Below are positions 36,776 to 49,611 of a stretch of DNA of 64,000 nucleotides, piece after piece. Made by a program: the position numbers and the translations under genes. The first letter of the stretch is position 1, and each line of letters starts with the position of its first letter. Where the stretch lies: assembly GCA_905182995.1 (NCBI GenBank), contig CAJJDP010000043.1, forward strand, positions 124,001 to 188,000, read 5' to 3'. The stretch comes from Paramecium octaurelia (Eukaryota > Ciliophora > Oligohymenophorea > Peniculida > Parameciidae). The notes under the pieces are model-generated. The model was not told where the DNA came from, searched no databases, and saw only the letters and a program-made list of their open reading frames with translations.

Positions 36776-37370
36776 AATAGATTTGCTTTGATTAATAATT
36801 TGAAAAATATGAAGGTCAAGATAAAATTTGATACTAAAATTCAGTTTAACAAAACGACTAACATTTTCTGTATTTTAAAGAATCTTCTAATTCATAATTA
36901 AACAAAACTTTGTAGAATCTAAAAATATCATAGGGATTCTGATCCTAGTAATAGAGAGTTTCCAAAAACTAACTTAATTAATAATATTCTTATTTTTATC
37001 TTCATGCAAGTAAAAATAAATAATAATAATAGGTTTGCTAGATTTATTGAACATAAACGAATAAAACTTTAATATCATTAAGAGTGAAATTAAGAAATAG
37101 AAACACAACTTGACCATTCTAATCAGATTGAGTTTATGTTGATAAACCAAGGGTTTAATTTAAAATATTTAATACTCATAATTTTTGTATATAATATAAA
37201 CAATATTATGTCATGATATCTGAAAATATCAATTATTTTACATATACGTCTGTTATTTCAAGATAAATATTAGGATTATAATGGGGATTTAAATCAAATG
37301 ACGCATTAATAGAGGAAATAAATTTACGTGTTTTGGTTATCAAAGTATAAATATCTTTTATCATTTATAA
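36776..37370. other. no gene seen upstream of GAPDH
   Basis: About 600 nt of AT-rich sequence. The first 120 nt continue the MYB pseudogene frame without recognisable similarity. Nothing else is supported; the promoter of the downstream gene presumably lies in the last 100 nt. Confidence 0.5.
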
Positions 37371-38500
<1,130 letters not shown>

Positions 38501-38592
38501 GAAAGATGAGTTAAATCATAAAATAACAGTATAAAATTATTTTTTAAATATTCTTTCTTCTTAAATAAAATATCCATATATTTTATTTCAAC

Positions 38593-41500
38593 TCAATCAT
38601 CTTCATATCTATTCCCTTTAAATACATTTAGATCGTCTTCCTCGTCCTATAATTTAAAACTTTAAGTTTGTTAAAACTGAATTTCAGTTTGCATCTTATT
38701 CTTCTAAGCTTCCTGCACTTTGATGTCTCTTTGTTTCTTGATTTAAGCAAGCCATGTTTCAATGTCCTTTTTTAGTTGTGGTTGAGGAATCAGATCTTTG
38801 GCATCCAAAGGAGTATTTGTGAAGGGATCTTGTTTTTTTTCTAGTAATGCAGTGACGATAACTTTTCTATCCATAATTTCTTTGGATTGGGGCAACATAA
38901 CAGGATCTCTCATTAACTAGATTACTCATTTAAATTATACTTCTCCATAGATAGGATCTTAAAATCTCTCTGGAATCTGAGTCGCTTCTAGAATTGATTC
39001 CAGGAATTTTTTTTTTTCTGCTTTGAGTGACAAACTTTGAATAAATCTACTTAATTTTTCAACCTTATCTTATTATCCAGCGATATTGTTTCTGAAGATC
39101 TATTCTAACTTTAGAAAGTTTTCGATATGATAGGATCTGTCGTCTTTAACAAGGATACTCACAACTTTTTTTTCATTGCAAATGTTTGTAAAAAATGTTC
39201 CTATCTATTAAAGAAATACTGCTAATTTAAATTCTTTTTCAGCAATTTTTTTTAAGGAATCCAATTTCTCTTTGCTTCTTTCATTCAAGAAATTATCAAG
39301 ATAATAATTAAGCATTTTTAATATCATCTCCTAGAAGACTATTAAAAATCAAGAAATAATTTTACATTCATTCATGAGATCCTTTGGAATATGATTGCTA
39401 AATTCAACCAATAATTTCAAATTGGATTTCATATTCTATAAATTTGATTAGATCTAAGATTTAATCATATCAAGTTCTCTTTTTTTGTTGTATTTTTATT
39501 CGAAGGTTTATGGAACATCTTATTGTTTTTTTTTATAGGTCTCCAAATAATTAGTCCATATCTCCTCAAAACCATAATTCATATCACTTATCATAAGCTT
39601 AATCAACCTCTGCCCTAATTCACATTTTGCATATTTCTTTAATTATGTTTAATAAATCTGTAGTTGCATTAATTAGAACAGAATATCATTAATATAAAAT
39701 CTGTATTAGAATTTAGCATAAAATTGATTGTTTGCTCCTGTTTCTCCAACTGCTGAATATTAATTTATCAATCCCAGAAGGAGATTCTCTTTTATCAATT
39801 CATTTTAAACAAAAATATATGATAGGTTCAGTGACTTTTTAGTAACTTTAGTAAAAAATAATATCACCTCAATGAACTTTCCAGCTAAGTATTTATTAGT
39901 TGCAATTGGTAGATGAATAAAATACATTCCAAGTTCTGCTATAGCAATAAACTAATTCTTAAATAATACAATACTTTTTGATGGTTAAAGTAATTCTCTG
40001 TGAAACCTTCAAAGTTTTACATGTAAAAATCAACATAATCTATAATGTCATTAATTATAAACTCTGGAATATAATTTAAAATATCTGGTTGCTACCATTA
40101 AGTTTAACCGTCAACCATTTTATTAATATTAAGCCATTCTTTAAATAAAAAGATGAAGGTGTCAAACAATTAAATGGTATCTTTAATTCTTGCAGGGTTA
40201 AAAATTACTAATTCTAGTTAATGAGCTTCCTCATCCTAAGCTTCTATTTCTTATTTGAGCTAGGCTTCTTTTGGGTGATCCTTCATTAATTCTAAGAGAT
40301 CCTTATTTTCTTGCATCTATTTCAGCAGGTCTTTCATTCTCTAAATAACTGGCATTATGCCAATTTGGACAAATTTTAGAGTGTAGAAAAATAGATAACT
40401 TACATTGCCAATCTGAAGATTCTATTTGCTTAAAGGTATAGAGGAAGCTAAAAACATTACAATAATCAAATACATAACAGCATTTGTTCTTTCTCAAATG
40501 GAATGGTGTACCAAAATTGCTTATCTATTTTTGTGTAAGTATCATCTGCTCTAGCTGATATTTTATTAGATAATTATAATAAAGTGTCATATAGATTGAG
40601 CAAGAACCCATCTGATGAAACATTCTACCTTAAGTTCATCATTCTATTCTGCTGATATCCTTCCTTTGTTTTGAACTTGTTGCAAAAACATACATGGTTG
40701 AAGAATTGTATTGTTTATTAAAAGGTATTTCTAGAAAGACATAATTTTATCAGCGATACTAAATTTTCCACATGATTGTGATTAGTTTGTTAATACTATT
40801 TAAGAAGGAGTTCAAATTATCTCTTCGTCATCTTGACTTTTAAACTTTGATGAGCCCTGTCCCTCACATATCTATTGTCTTATAGCAATGATATTGTAAA
40901 TAGAGGACCTAAAACAAATTCTTTTTCTAATATATCTCCCCTATCTGTCTTCACATTCCTATATAGATTATAATCAGTTATACCATTTCGCTATTTAATC
41001 ATGGAAAATTAAGTCTCTGGTTGAGGGCTCCTTTAAATAATGCTAGAATAATCCGAAGTAGAGATTCAATTAATCATTATACACATGAAACTTAATTTAA
41101 TTTTTACATTGAAACCTTTGAAATGCAAATTCTAGAATATTAGATTATTTGAATGTGTAGCATGTTTTCGCCAAAACTCTCCCCAACACTTTGTATAAAT
41201 TGGCTGTGTATATCTGGATCGAATCCAATTGTCTCGAAAATGTCAAAAAGTCGTGCAATTAACTTTTAAAGATCTTTCATATTAAAAGGGAATACCTTGA
41301 GTCTGCTCCAACTCTCTGTCTGATACTTTCCTTTGGGGTGAAAACTAGTCGGGATATTAGAGGATAGTCATCAAGTAATTTTAAACCATGATAGTAAATG
41401 AGTCAATAAGATTTCCGATTTCAGGAGTGCTGTACCAAGGTTTTCCCTTTAGGTACTCGATATTCTATTTTATTTACACCAGAAGTACGAACGGATTCGT

Positions 41501-41743
41501 TTAGCTACTTAAATGTTAAAATATACGGATATTTAAGTCTCTCCAAAATGCATGCCTCCAAAATATCCTAATTTTATGAAATCACTATGTTGGTTCTTCC
41601 TTGGATGTATTATCTGAAAGTATCAGGTAGAAATATCAATTTATCAGCTCTATAATCAATAGTGAACATATGTACTTTGATGGATCGAGTGTAAACTTAC
41701 AACATTCTTCCAAAAATAAAATCTCAGATGGGTCTGTAAACAT
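38593..41743 (-). CDS. UFD2: ubiquitin conjugation factor E4 (UFD2/UBE4), U-box ligase
   Basis: About 1,000 residues with several introns, not all resolved. The C-terminal U-box is clear: IPERFQDPIYGELMRDPVML, DRKVIVTALLEKKQDPFTN, PLDAKDLIPQPQLKKDIETW, produced by removing a 24-nt intron that interrupts the U-box. An N-terminal start MFTDPSEILFLEECLH and the internal ESFGENMLHIQIIQ fit the helical core. UFD2 extends ubiquitin chains on substrates handed over with Cdc48/p97. The last 40 residues are a Gln- and acid-rich tail. The start ATG at 41741-41743 is the first in frame; the middle third was read less carefully. Confidence 0.85.
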
Positions 41744-42030
41744 AATAAAAATGAAAATTATATAATAAATTTTCTATTAGCTTAATTATTAGTTAATTTT
41801 TTAAATACTCAATCATTCGTCATATCTTATATTCAGCAAAATAATAGGCACATCAAAATTAAAGCTGTGTGGTAGAAGCACTCTAATTCAACTTAAAATA
41901 ATTATTTTTATTATCAGCATATTAAATTTTAAATTGTTTAACTAAGAAATTACAAAAAATTAAAACAACCAAATAATATATGACTTGATTAATTATTTAT
42001 TAAAAACTTCATACTCTTATATACTAATTA

Positions 42031-43238
42031 ATGGGTAGTAATTGCACAAATTGTTAAATCTGTTCGAAGAAAGACGAAATTTTAATTTCTGAGTTTCATT
42101 AATAGACAATAAGTCACTAATCCCATGATTAAGACTAAATCAATGTAGTAGAAAACGAATAGGAGTCTTATAAGGACTTAAGTAATTAACCAATAGCAGC
42201 GATTTTTGATAACATTAATCCGATTCAAGCTGAACAATTACCAGATGATAAATAATCTAACATCATTTTAACCTCATGTACCTTATGTCAAGTTTATATT
42301 GTTAGAATCTAATAGTGATTTACAGAACAGAAAGAATGAAATGGCTTAAAGAAATTTAGAAGACATGGTGGAAACTTTTGGAAATAAGTGTCTTTCGAAA
42401 GATAGAGAAAGGAGAAAAAGATATTATTTCAAAAGTGGAGCGTACTATGAAGGAGAATGGGTTGGACAGTGTAGGGATGGGTTTGGAGCTCAAGTTTGGG
42501 TAGATGGAGCAAAATATGAAGGATATTGGAAAAACAACAGGGCAAATGGAAAAGGTAAATTTTGGCATGTCAGTGGAGATATTTATGATGGAGAATGGAA
42601 AGATGATAGGGTTTGTGGTTAAGGAAAATACATTCACGCTAATGGAGCTAAATATGAGGGACATTGGCTTGATGATTATCCGCATGGATATGGCGTTGAG
42701 ATTTGGATAGATCATTCTAGATACGAAGGATATTATTAGTGTGGTAAGAAAGATGGCTTTGGTAAATACTATTGGAGTGATGGATCTTATTATATGGGAA
42801 ATTGGGAAAAAAATTAATTAGAAGGATATGGAATTTATAATTGGTCAGACGGCAGAGTAAATTATCAGTTGAATTTAGAAATATATGGGAATGTGGAGTA
42901 ACAATTAAATGAATGGCAGAGGAATATACTTATGGCCTGATGGACGTTAATATGAAGGAGAGTATTTTTAAGACAAAAAAGAAGGGTATGGCATTTATTA
43001 GTGGCCTGATGGTAGAAGTATACTTAATGATAATATTTTAGAATATGAAGGTTACTGGAAGAATGGAAAGTAATCTGGCAAGGGTAGATATATATTACCT
43101 ACTGGTAAGAAGTAATTAGGGCTATGGGAAGTTGGTCGTAGAATTTAATGGATAGATGACACTGAGAATATCAAACCTGAAGGATGGGATGAATATATAC
43201 AACCAACATTACAATAAGACAATATTACTAATAAATGA
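42031..43238 (+). CDS. MORN-repeat protein
   Basis: 377 residues with introns at 42278-42305, 42857-42878 and 43018-43041. After a Cys-containing N-terminus (MGSNCTNCQICSKKDE) and a Gln/Asn-rich spacer, about nine MORN repeats follow from residue 130: YYEGEWVGQCRDGFGAQVW, YEGYWKNNRANGKGKFW, YDGEWKDDRVCGQGKYI and so on to YEGYWKNGKQSGKGRYI. MORN repeats form elongated membrane-associated or scaffold proteins, common in ciliary and cortical structures of ciliates. The N-terminal MGSNC could be N-myristoylated and palmitoylated, which is inference from Gly2 and the neighbouring Cys. Confidence 0.92.
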
Positions 43239-43533
43239 AGGTGAATTTCTATTTTATATAATTTCAATTATTTTTATTATAAAAATTATTTTAAATTATT
43301 ATTTAAGAAATTGTTAAAACTTTCACCATATTTGATTTTATCAAATGGCAACTTGTATCACATTATATATACAGAAATAAACACCAAAATTAATTCAATA
43401 ATTTAATACACTTGAATTATAAGTATAAAAACCTAGAGATGTAAACTTAATTTTGGGAATTTTCGACTACCTGGTGATGAAGATAAATATTTTCAATTCA
43501 TTGATACAAATTAAAAATATCTAGACAACACCC

Positions 43534-43993
43534 TCATGTTGTTCTTGCATATGTGTAAATCCGTAAAGTATTAATCTGTAACAATAATAATGTAATAACT
43601 TTCAATTACTATTAAAATAGAATAAAAAGAGTGTTTCCTCTATCATCATCTACTCCCCTAAATCCTTGTTGTTTATTGTTGTCAAAATAATTAAGTAGAC
43701 CTAGACCTAACTTTCTTGATAAACTTCAACTAAATAATCCTTAGATTAAGGCCTGTAGATGCAAACAAACAATAGATCAACCAAAATCCTAAATAAACTT
43801 CCTAAGATGAATCACATGGACAATTTGAGAGTAATAAATAACTAAAAAGGCAATAAGATAAATATAAATATATCGATATTAGGATGTGAATAGATTAATA
43901 ATTAGAACGATTGAAACAATGAGAACCTAAATTAATGGATAGAGAATAGAGGATGGCAATTATTTTGAGCCTAACTATTGAATGATTCATCAT
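43534..43993 (-). CDS. small membrane protein, exon structure unresolved
   Basis: A frame starting MMNHSIVRLKIIAILYSLSI stays open for about 100 codons with hydrophobic helices (ILISIYLYLSYCLFSYLLL, YLGFWLIYCLFASTG). Further downstream a second frame reads NYFDNNKQQGFRGVDDDRG and ends in TGA at 43534-43536. I could not find a convincing intron to join them. Four or fewer membrane segments, a Cys pair (SNCPCDS), no family recognised. The extent is therefore approximate. Confidence 0.4.
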
Positions 43994-44028
43994 AAATGAG
44001 CACAAAATCACATATCTTATTTTCTTAC

Positions 44029-44904
44029 TCAATTTTACTTTAAGTCTGGTTTTCTTCTGGGGGATACTCTCAAGGCATTTTAACTTGTTCCTGCTTTTAC
44101 ATTCAAATACTTAATCGGACTTACTTTGGTTTAGTTGTCAACTTGATCAGATTGAGAATTGCCAATAATCCTTCTGCCTTACCTTGGTTCTTCTTTGACT
44201 TCTTCTTTGGATGGAGGATTTGATTACTAATTTTAAATCGATTGCTCTTTAGGGAACAAAAGGATATTCTAATAAAATATGCAGCCTTACTTAAGATTGT
44301 TATCGCTCTAACTACTATTACTTCTCTTCCATCACAGTCACTTTACTTTTGAGTTCACTGTACCCTTCCTTTTAAGAATCAGGTATTGTAGTTTAATTGT
44401 TGCTACCCTGCAATTTTTTTTTCTGTAATCCATTTTTAAGGCCTTCCAATTGTTCTACAGCTTTTTATAAGACGACAAGTTCAAAAGTGGTGGTTTTAAG
44501 AAGACTGGGAGTTGCATTTTGATTGATCTTCTGATTTAATGCTTGGATTTATTGATTAGCATTTTCTAACTATCTCTTAAGACTTTAATTTTCCTTCTCA
44601 AGATTTTGAATTCGCAAGGCCATGCTCTCCATGGATTATGCATTATTTTAGGGGGTGTTTTGCATTTGTCGACTTCTCTCCCTCATATCTGTAGAATAAG
44701 GTTTCATTCCTTCATTCTAGCCACCGAGGTTTTGGGTTGGAGTGAAGGGTTGAATAGGGAACTGTCTTTGCATTGGTGAGCTGGACACATTCCTTTATTA
44801 AGGTTGATAGGAGGGAGGCAAATGTTATTAAGAATAATGTTACTGCATATGCTACATTAATTAATGTTTTAGATCAATTCTTTTTAAGTTTAGATATACA
44901 TCAT
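44029..44904 (-). CDS. coiled-coil protein, 277 residues
   Basis: Two introns: a 20-nt one after the second codon (44880-44899) and 44269-44290. The N-terminus is Gln/His/Pro-rich (MQHMQQHYSQQHLPPSYQPQ). A central coiled coil follows (ALRIQNLEKENQSLKRQLEN, LQKAVEQLEGLKNGLQ), then a basic tail with PRQGRRIIGN and SPRRKPDLKQN. Start choice relies on the 20-nt intron; the alternative is the later ATG of MQHMQQ. No family recognised. Its start lies 101 nt downstream of the end of the Q-rich gene on the same strand. Confidence 0.65.
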
Positions 44905-45005
44905 GTTATTTAAGAGGAGGGGACTGAAAAGGTCTATTGTAATCAATATCAAAAAGGATCTTTAAATTAAAAACCAAATATTTTAGATTATAAAATTAAA
45001 TTGTA

Positions 45006-45772
45006 TCATTTCTTTTACTTTTAAACGGGAACTGCACTTTACGGTCTCTTTTTTTACTGCTTTAATCTTTCCTTCTCTTCAGCTATTCTCAAGGGCCTTT
45101 GCTTTGGTCCCTCCTTTAATTAGATCATTTTCTTGAATTCCTCTTCTGACTCCAATACTCTTTCTTCAACTATCCTTCCTCCTTATGTAAGTACCCATTA
45201 TTTAACACCTTACAAATTTCCTTAATCAAAATATTTTATTATTATCTTGTGTTGTTTGACCTTTCCTTGCTTGTCTTTCACAACAGTAATATCTGCTAAT
45301 TGCATTTAAATAGCGTTTAATTGTGCACTCAATTTTTCCCAATTGATTTCCTTTCCCATTCCTCTGATACTCATTTCAGTGTATTATGGTTTGGGAAACA
45401 ATTTCTCATCTTGTTCAAGATGTTTACCAGGTGAGGCTTAAGGAGACTGCGATTTACTTTTTGGTTGCTTTGACTTAAGTTAATCTTGAGTTTGTTTATC
45501 TAACATTTGATCATAATATTTGTGTGTATCCATTTAAGAACTCATCCCTTTTAACATCTATCGTTGATGATATTTGGCCCCATAGAGTTCACTTTCTTAC
45601 ATGTATTCAACTTATGGTTTTCTACCACTATTTTGTTATGGTTTTTATTGGTAATATTTTTCTAGACCATTTCCAAAAACATCAGAGAAATTGGGATTTT
45701 TTTATTTCAGCTCAGTATTTGGGTTGTTGACTTTGTCATATACTTTTGCTGGATTCTACAACTAATTTGATA

Positions 45773-45834
<62 letters not shown>

Positions 45835-46462
45835 GCTTAATTATTATTATCTTATACAGCAAATGATGCAGTTTCAATCATTAGGTTATGCTCTTTAATT
45901 ATATCATATGGATTCGGATTTTATTATTATTAATCATTTTGTTATAACTATTATTATTATTAAAGTTTGAGTTATTATTGTTATTATAATTGCAAAAATT
46001 ATTAGTATTGCTATTGTTAAATTTGAAGGAATTGTTATTCAGTTAGTTTTTAATTGTTGGACTCTGTACTCACTCTCTGCTAAGTGGCAGTTTGAGGTCT
46101 GCTCTAAACCATGTGCACATTGGGAATTATGGGAGTATTGGCATCTGTTTTCTTGTTTTCTTTTAAATTTTAACTATTCCACCAGAACATGTCGAATGGC
46201 AAGATTTCTAGTATTTTTATGAACACTTACTTTCCGCATTTTAATGTGGAGTGACTTTACTGTAATCTACAAGATCCTACTAAGGAAGATGAAAGATGTT
46301 GCTTTGTTATTGTTTAGCTTTCAATATTTTCGAAACATTGAAGGGCGACTCGTCAGGTTGCATTTGAGATTATTGAATATTGGTAACTTATTCAGTCAGA
46401 GTCTTTGGATGAGGTTCATAATTGTATACCACAATATTCTTTTGATTTTTCTGTTAGGACAT
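45006..46462 (-). CDS. glutamine-rich protein, 477 residues
   Basis: One 23-nt intron near residue 80. The first half is Gln/Asn-rich with long polyglutamine, including an uninterrupted run at 45771-45834. The second half is charged and contains MSIRGMGKEINWEKLSAQLN, ITVVKDKQGKVKQHKIIIKY, LTQGGRIVEERVLESEEEF and a basic C-terminus KKRPQSAVPVQKQKK. No domain is recognised. The start MSQQKNQKNIVVYNYEPHP is 71 nt downstream of the end of the pectinacetylesterase gene. Confidence 0.68.
45771..45834. repeat. ATT triplet microsatellite (polyglutamine on the minus strand)
   Basis: About 21 uninterrupted ATT units on the + strand. On the minus strand these are TAA codons inside the Q-rich gene, so they encode glutamine. 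Such a pure run is likely to vary in length between strains. Confidence 0.9.
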
Positions 46463-46533
46463 TAATTTTAATATTCAAATATTCGAACATCCACTATTGT
46501 CTGGCCAATATACATTATCAATATGTATATTAT

Positions 46534-47671
46534 TCACTTCTAAGTTTTAGACCCATTACCCAAGAGAATTAGCAATAGTCCAGGAGGATCCGTTAGGAAT
46601 GGCCCAGTTTGGAGTGTAGAATATCGATTTTTAAGTGAAGCTACAATAATACTATATTTTTGATACCAATGTTCAAGACAAGCAACACCGAATGCTCCAG
46701 TTTTTGGATCTGCTAATTTTCTATCATTAATGAGATTTGTAATCTATCTACGCATAGCTTCTATACAAGTTCTCTCTTTGTTATCACATCTTGTCAATGT
46801 ATAATCCCAAGCATTATATATATGCAATATATTTGGAATGCATGCTGTATCATACAAAGATTGCATAAAGAACACAGGCACATTGATGTATTACAGGAGA
46901 TACTAAGCAAAATGACATTTCCACTTCTCATTCGGATAGCTTTTCACACAATATTCATTTATTGGATCCACTTCCTCATTTGCCAGTTTATGATATTGTT
47001 TCTATCTTCTATCACTAGCAGCTTAAGCACCATCATATGGTTGCAAATCCAAAAAGATACCTGAATCTGGGGCTGCCAAAACTTAGACACTGCTAGGTAA
47101 CCGATCTCTAATGTATTGTATCCAACTAAATACAGCTAATCCTCCTGCAGAACAGCCTGATACCACAACCTTTTTTGCCTAACTCAACTTAGTCAAATGC
47201 TCTGAAAATATAGATTTAAATATTAGTTCTCCTCTTAACCATATCGTCTTGTCTTTTATTTACAAAGGTTAAGCCCGATAACCTTAGTGTCCTGTTCCAT
47301 CGCAATAATTAACAAATATTGTATTCCAATTGTAAAAGTAAGGATTCACATTCTGATTTCTATTGAATAATCCATCCATCTAAGTAGTTGCTGCCTAAAA
47401 CTTTGAACTTCCCATATTCGTATTAGAACGATCGTATGCCTGTTGTAACAATTCAGCTTGATCGAATCCTTGAATCCATCCACCTCCCTCATAAAAGATC
47501 AAATATTTATCTGCTCCATCTCCATATCCTTATTCATAATAGTAACTCTAAAATAGACAAAGATCATACAGCTCTTGTACCATCCAAACACAAGGCATTT
47601 TAATCCTGCACTTATCTTAAAGTTTAAACCGCAATCGAAATATGGACAATGCAATAAATGATTAGATACAT
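46534..47671 (-). CDS. pectinacetylesterase/Notum-family secreted hydrolase
   Basis: 371 residues with one 22-nt intron (47548-47569). A signal peptide (MYLIIYCIVHISIA) precedes the family start CLDGTRASYYYEQ. Then YLIFYEGGGW for the oxyanion-hole region, MGSSKF, FYNWNTIFVNYCDGTGHQG, and the nucleophile elbow VVVSGCSAGGLAVFSW with Ser in GCSAG. A later APDSGIF supplies a candidate Asp, and one of the C-terminal histidines (CHFAQY or CLEHWYQ) may complete the triad. The family removes acyl groups from polysaccharides or from palmitoleoylated proteins; the substrate in a ciliate is unknown. Probably secreted or food-vacuolar. Confidence 0.87.
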
Positions 47672-47699
47672 TACTTATATATATATAATTGAAATCGTA

Positions 47700-48614
47700 T
47701 CAATGTAGATCTCTAATTCTTTTTAATTTTTCGTTGATTGTGAAAGCAATTGCTGTTGCTGGCATAACCTTAGCATATGTACAAAACAACCCTCTATAAA
47801 ATACAATCAAACCTTATTCCCTATACATTAATTTCATTGTCTCTAAATAACTATAATGTTGTATTCCTATTTATCAAACTAATTATTACCAGATAAAATC
47901 TAAACCTATAATCGTCTTCTTATAACATCAGTAGGATAAGTTATGCTTAACGCCATACATCCTGCCAAACCACCAAATATGAGATTTTGTGTGTCTTTAT
48001 TTATAAAACCCATAAGAGATGATAATTTTTATCGCAATATTTAGAAAAAGGTTAGTTTAAAGCTGGAATAAGGTGATATACCAACCAATGTAGCAGATAA
48101 CCCTTTAAATAATGCTAATGGACCTTTTCTTTAGACTATTTTAATTAAACAATCAGTGATTCCCTTGTATTCCTAGTCTATTTAATAATAATAGATTACT
48201 TGTTTAAACTGCTAATATTGTTTTGACTAAATCGAAAGGATAAACAGTCATTGTTGCTAAAGCTCCTGAAAATGCTCCAAAAATTAACATTGAAATATTC
48301 TATGCATTTTAGTTGTTAAATTAAAAAGTATTCTTAAGTATGTCAAACAGATAAAACTCAATTGCTTAAAAAGGAGCAATTCTTAAGCAATTAGCTCCAT
48401 TCCCTTTAAACATGCTTCTTGCTCCTTCTTAGGTGTACATCACATAAAGACATTTGATCAATGATTTTCTTTAGTAATTTGAGGCATTTGTTTGCTTAAG
48501 AATGATAGTTCTCTCTATAGGAGCAACGAAAGATCGAGAAACTGCTCCTGATATTGCTCCTGAAATTAATCGCCATTAGGTTTCTGAGAATAGATATTTA
48601 TCTTATTAAGCCAT
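47700..48614 (-). CDS. mitochondrial carrier family transporter
   Basis: 289 residues with introns at 48178-48199 and 47867-47889. Three repeats each hold the PxD/ExxK/R signature: APIERTIILKQ, YPFDLVKT and YPTDVIRRRLQV, with matching glycine motifs (RSMFKGNGANCLRI, LALFKGLSATLVGI, VFYRGLFC). Six membrane helices are implied. The family moves nucleotides, cofactors and metabolites across the inner mitochondrial membrane; the motif set resembles the CoA/ADP and ATP-Mg/phosphate branch, but the substrate is not determined. Confidence 0.9.
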
Positions 48615-49611
48615 AAATTAATTTTAAATATGACTTCATGTTTCAATATTCCTCTTATATCTGGAAACATCAAAAGATCTATCACTAGTTGTAATTCTGC
48701 TGTATCAATCTGATTTGGCAGTACATTTGAGCAATTATTTTCTGGCCTTGTGGTGAAACTACAGAGATGATTATTTTATTTGTATCATTTCTCAATTCAG
48801 CTCATGCATTTTTTAATTATTTTATTCTTTAAGATTCTTATAAATCAAGTATCTTATTATTAAATAAATCAAGATCTTAATTAAAATAATGATTAATAAA
48901 TATTTTATTAGTTATAATCATTTTAATTATCAAATTTCTCCTTCAATTGAGTTGGAACATTAATAGGAATAAATATAAATTAATTTACTACTTTGATTTT
49001 TAGGTTAAGACTTTAAACTTCTATCGAGGAATTATTGATTACTAATAATTCCTTAGAAAAGTCGAATTTAATTAAGTAATTCTAAATATAGGACATACTT
49101 AAAATCTCTTAAAATTTAGATATTAACACCTTCTAAATTCTAAATAGTGATTTTATTAAATAAATGATATTGCAAAATTGAAATAATTCTTTTCTTTCAT
49201 AGTCATTAAAATAATCCTAGATGAACAATCATTACGAGGCTCTAGAATCCTCAATTTAACCTACTTTTTCATTTAGATGGCATTATAAACAAATTTTCAA
49301 TATACAGAAAATTCTTATGAACTCTTTTTTCAAAACTATTAGTAAATTTACTATTGTTAATTTAGGTCGAAGTTGATCAAAAAAGAATTGAATTATATTT
49401 GTTGAAGTTTAGTCTATTATTGAGTAGGAATGATAATTAATTTGCTCATCTTTATTGATATTAAGGGGGATAATAATAGAAATATTTAGGTTAAATTTTC
49501 AACAACTTAACTTAGGTTAGTTTACTTTAATTATAAACTGTTATTTTATAGTAAAGTATATATATACAAATAAAATATTTTAGATATATATTATTTATAT
49601 ATTAAATAAAA
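48615..49611. other. no gene assigned between carrier and glycogen phosphorylase
   Basis: About 1 kb of AT-rich sequence. On the minus strand around 48660-48780 a short open stretch reads VLPNQIDTAELQLVIDLLMF and could be a lost or missed exon upstream of the carrier, but it lacks a start and a clean join. The rest shows only short A/T runs. Confidence 0.45.

Noticed and set aside
42356-42715. Minus-strand open frame of 119 codons
   Set aside because: Antisense shadow of the MORN repeats, whose plus-strand reading matches a known family and splices cleanly.
45771-45834. Microsatellite as non-coding satellite or telomere-like repeat
   Set aside because: ATT units are not the ciliate C4A2/C3A4 telomere repeat and the tract keeps the minus-strand gene in frame.
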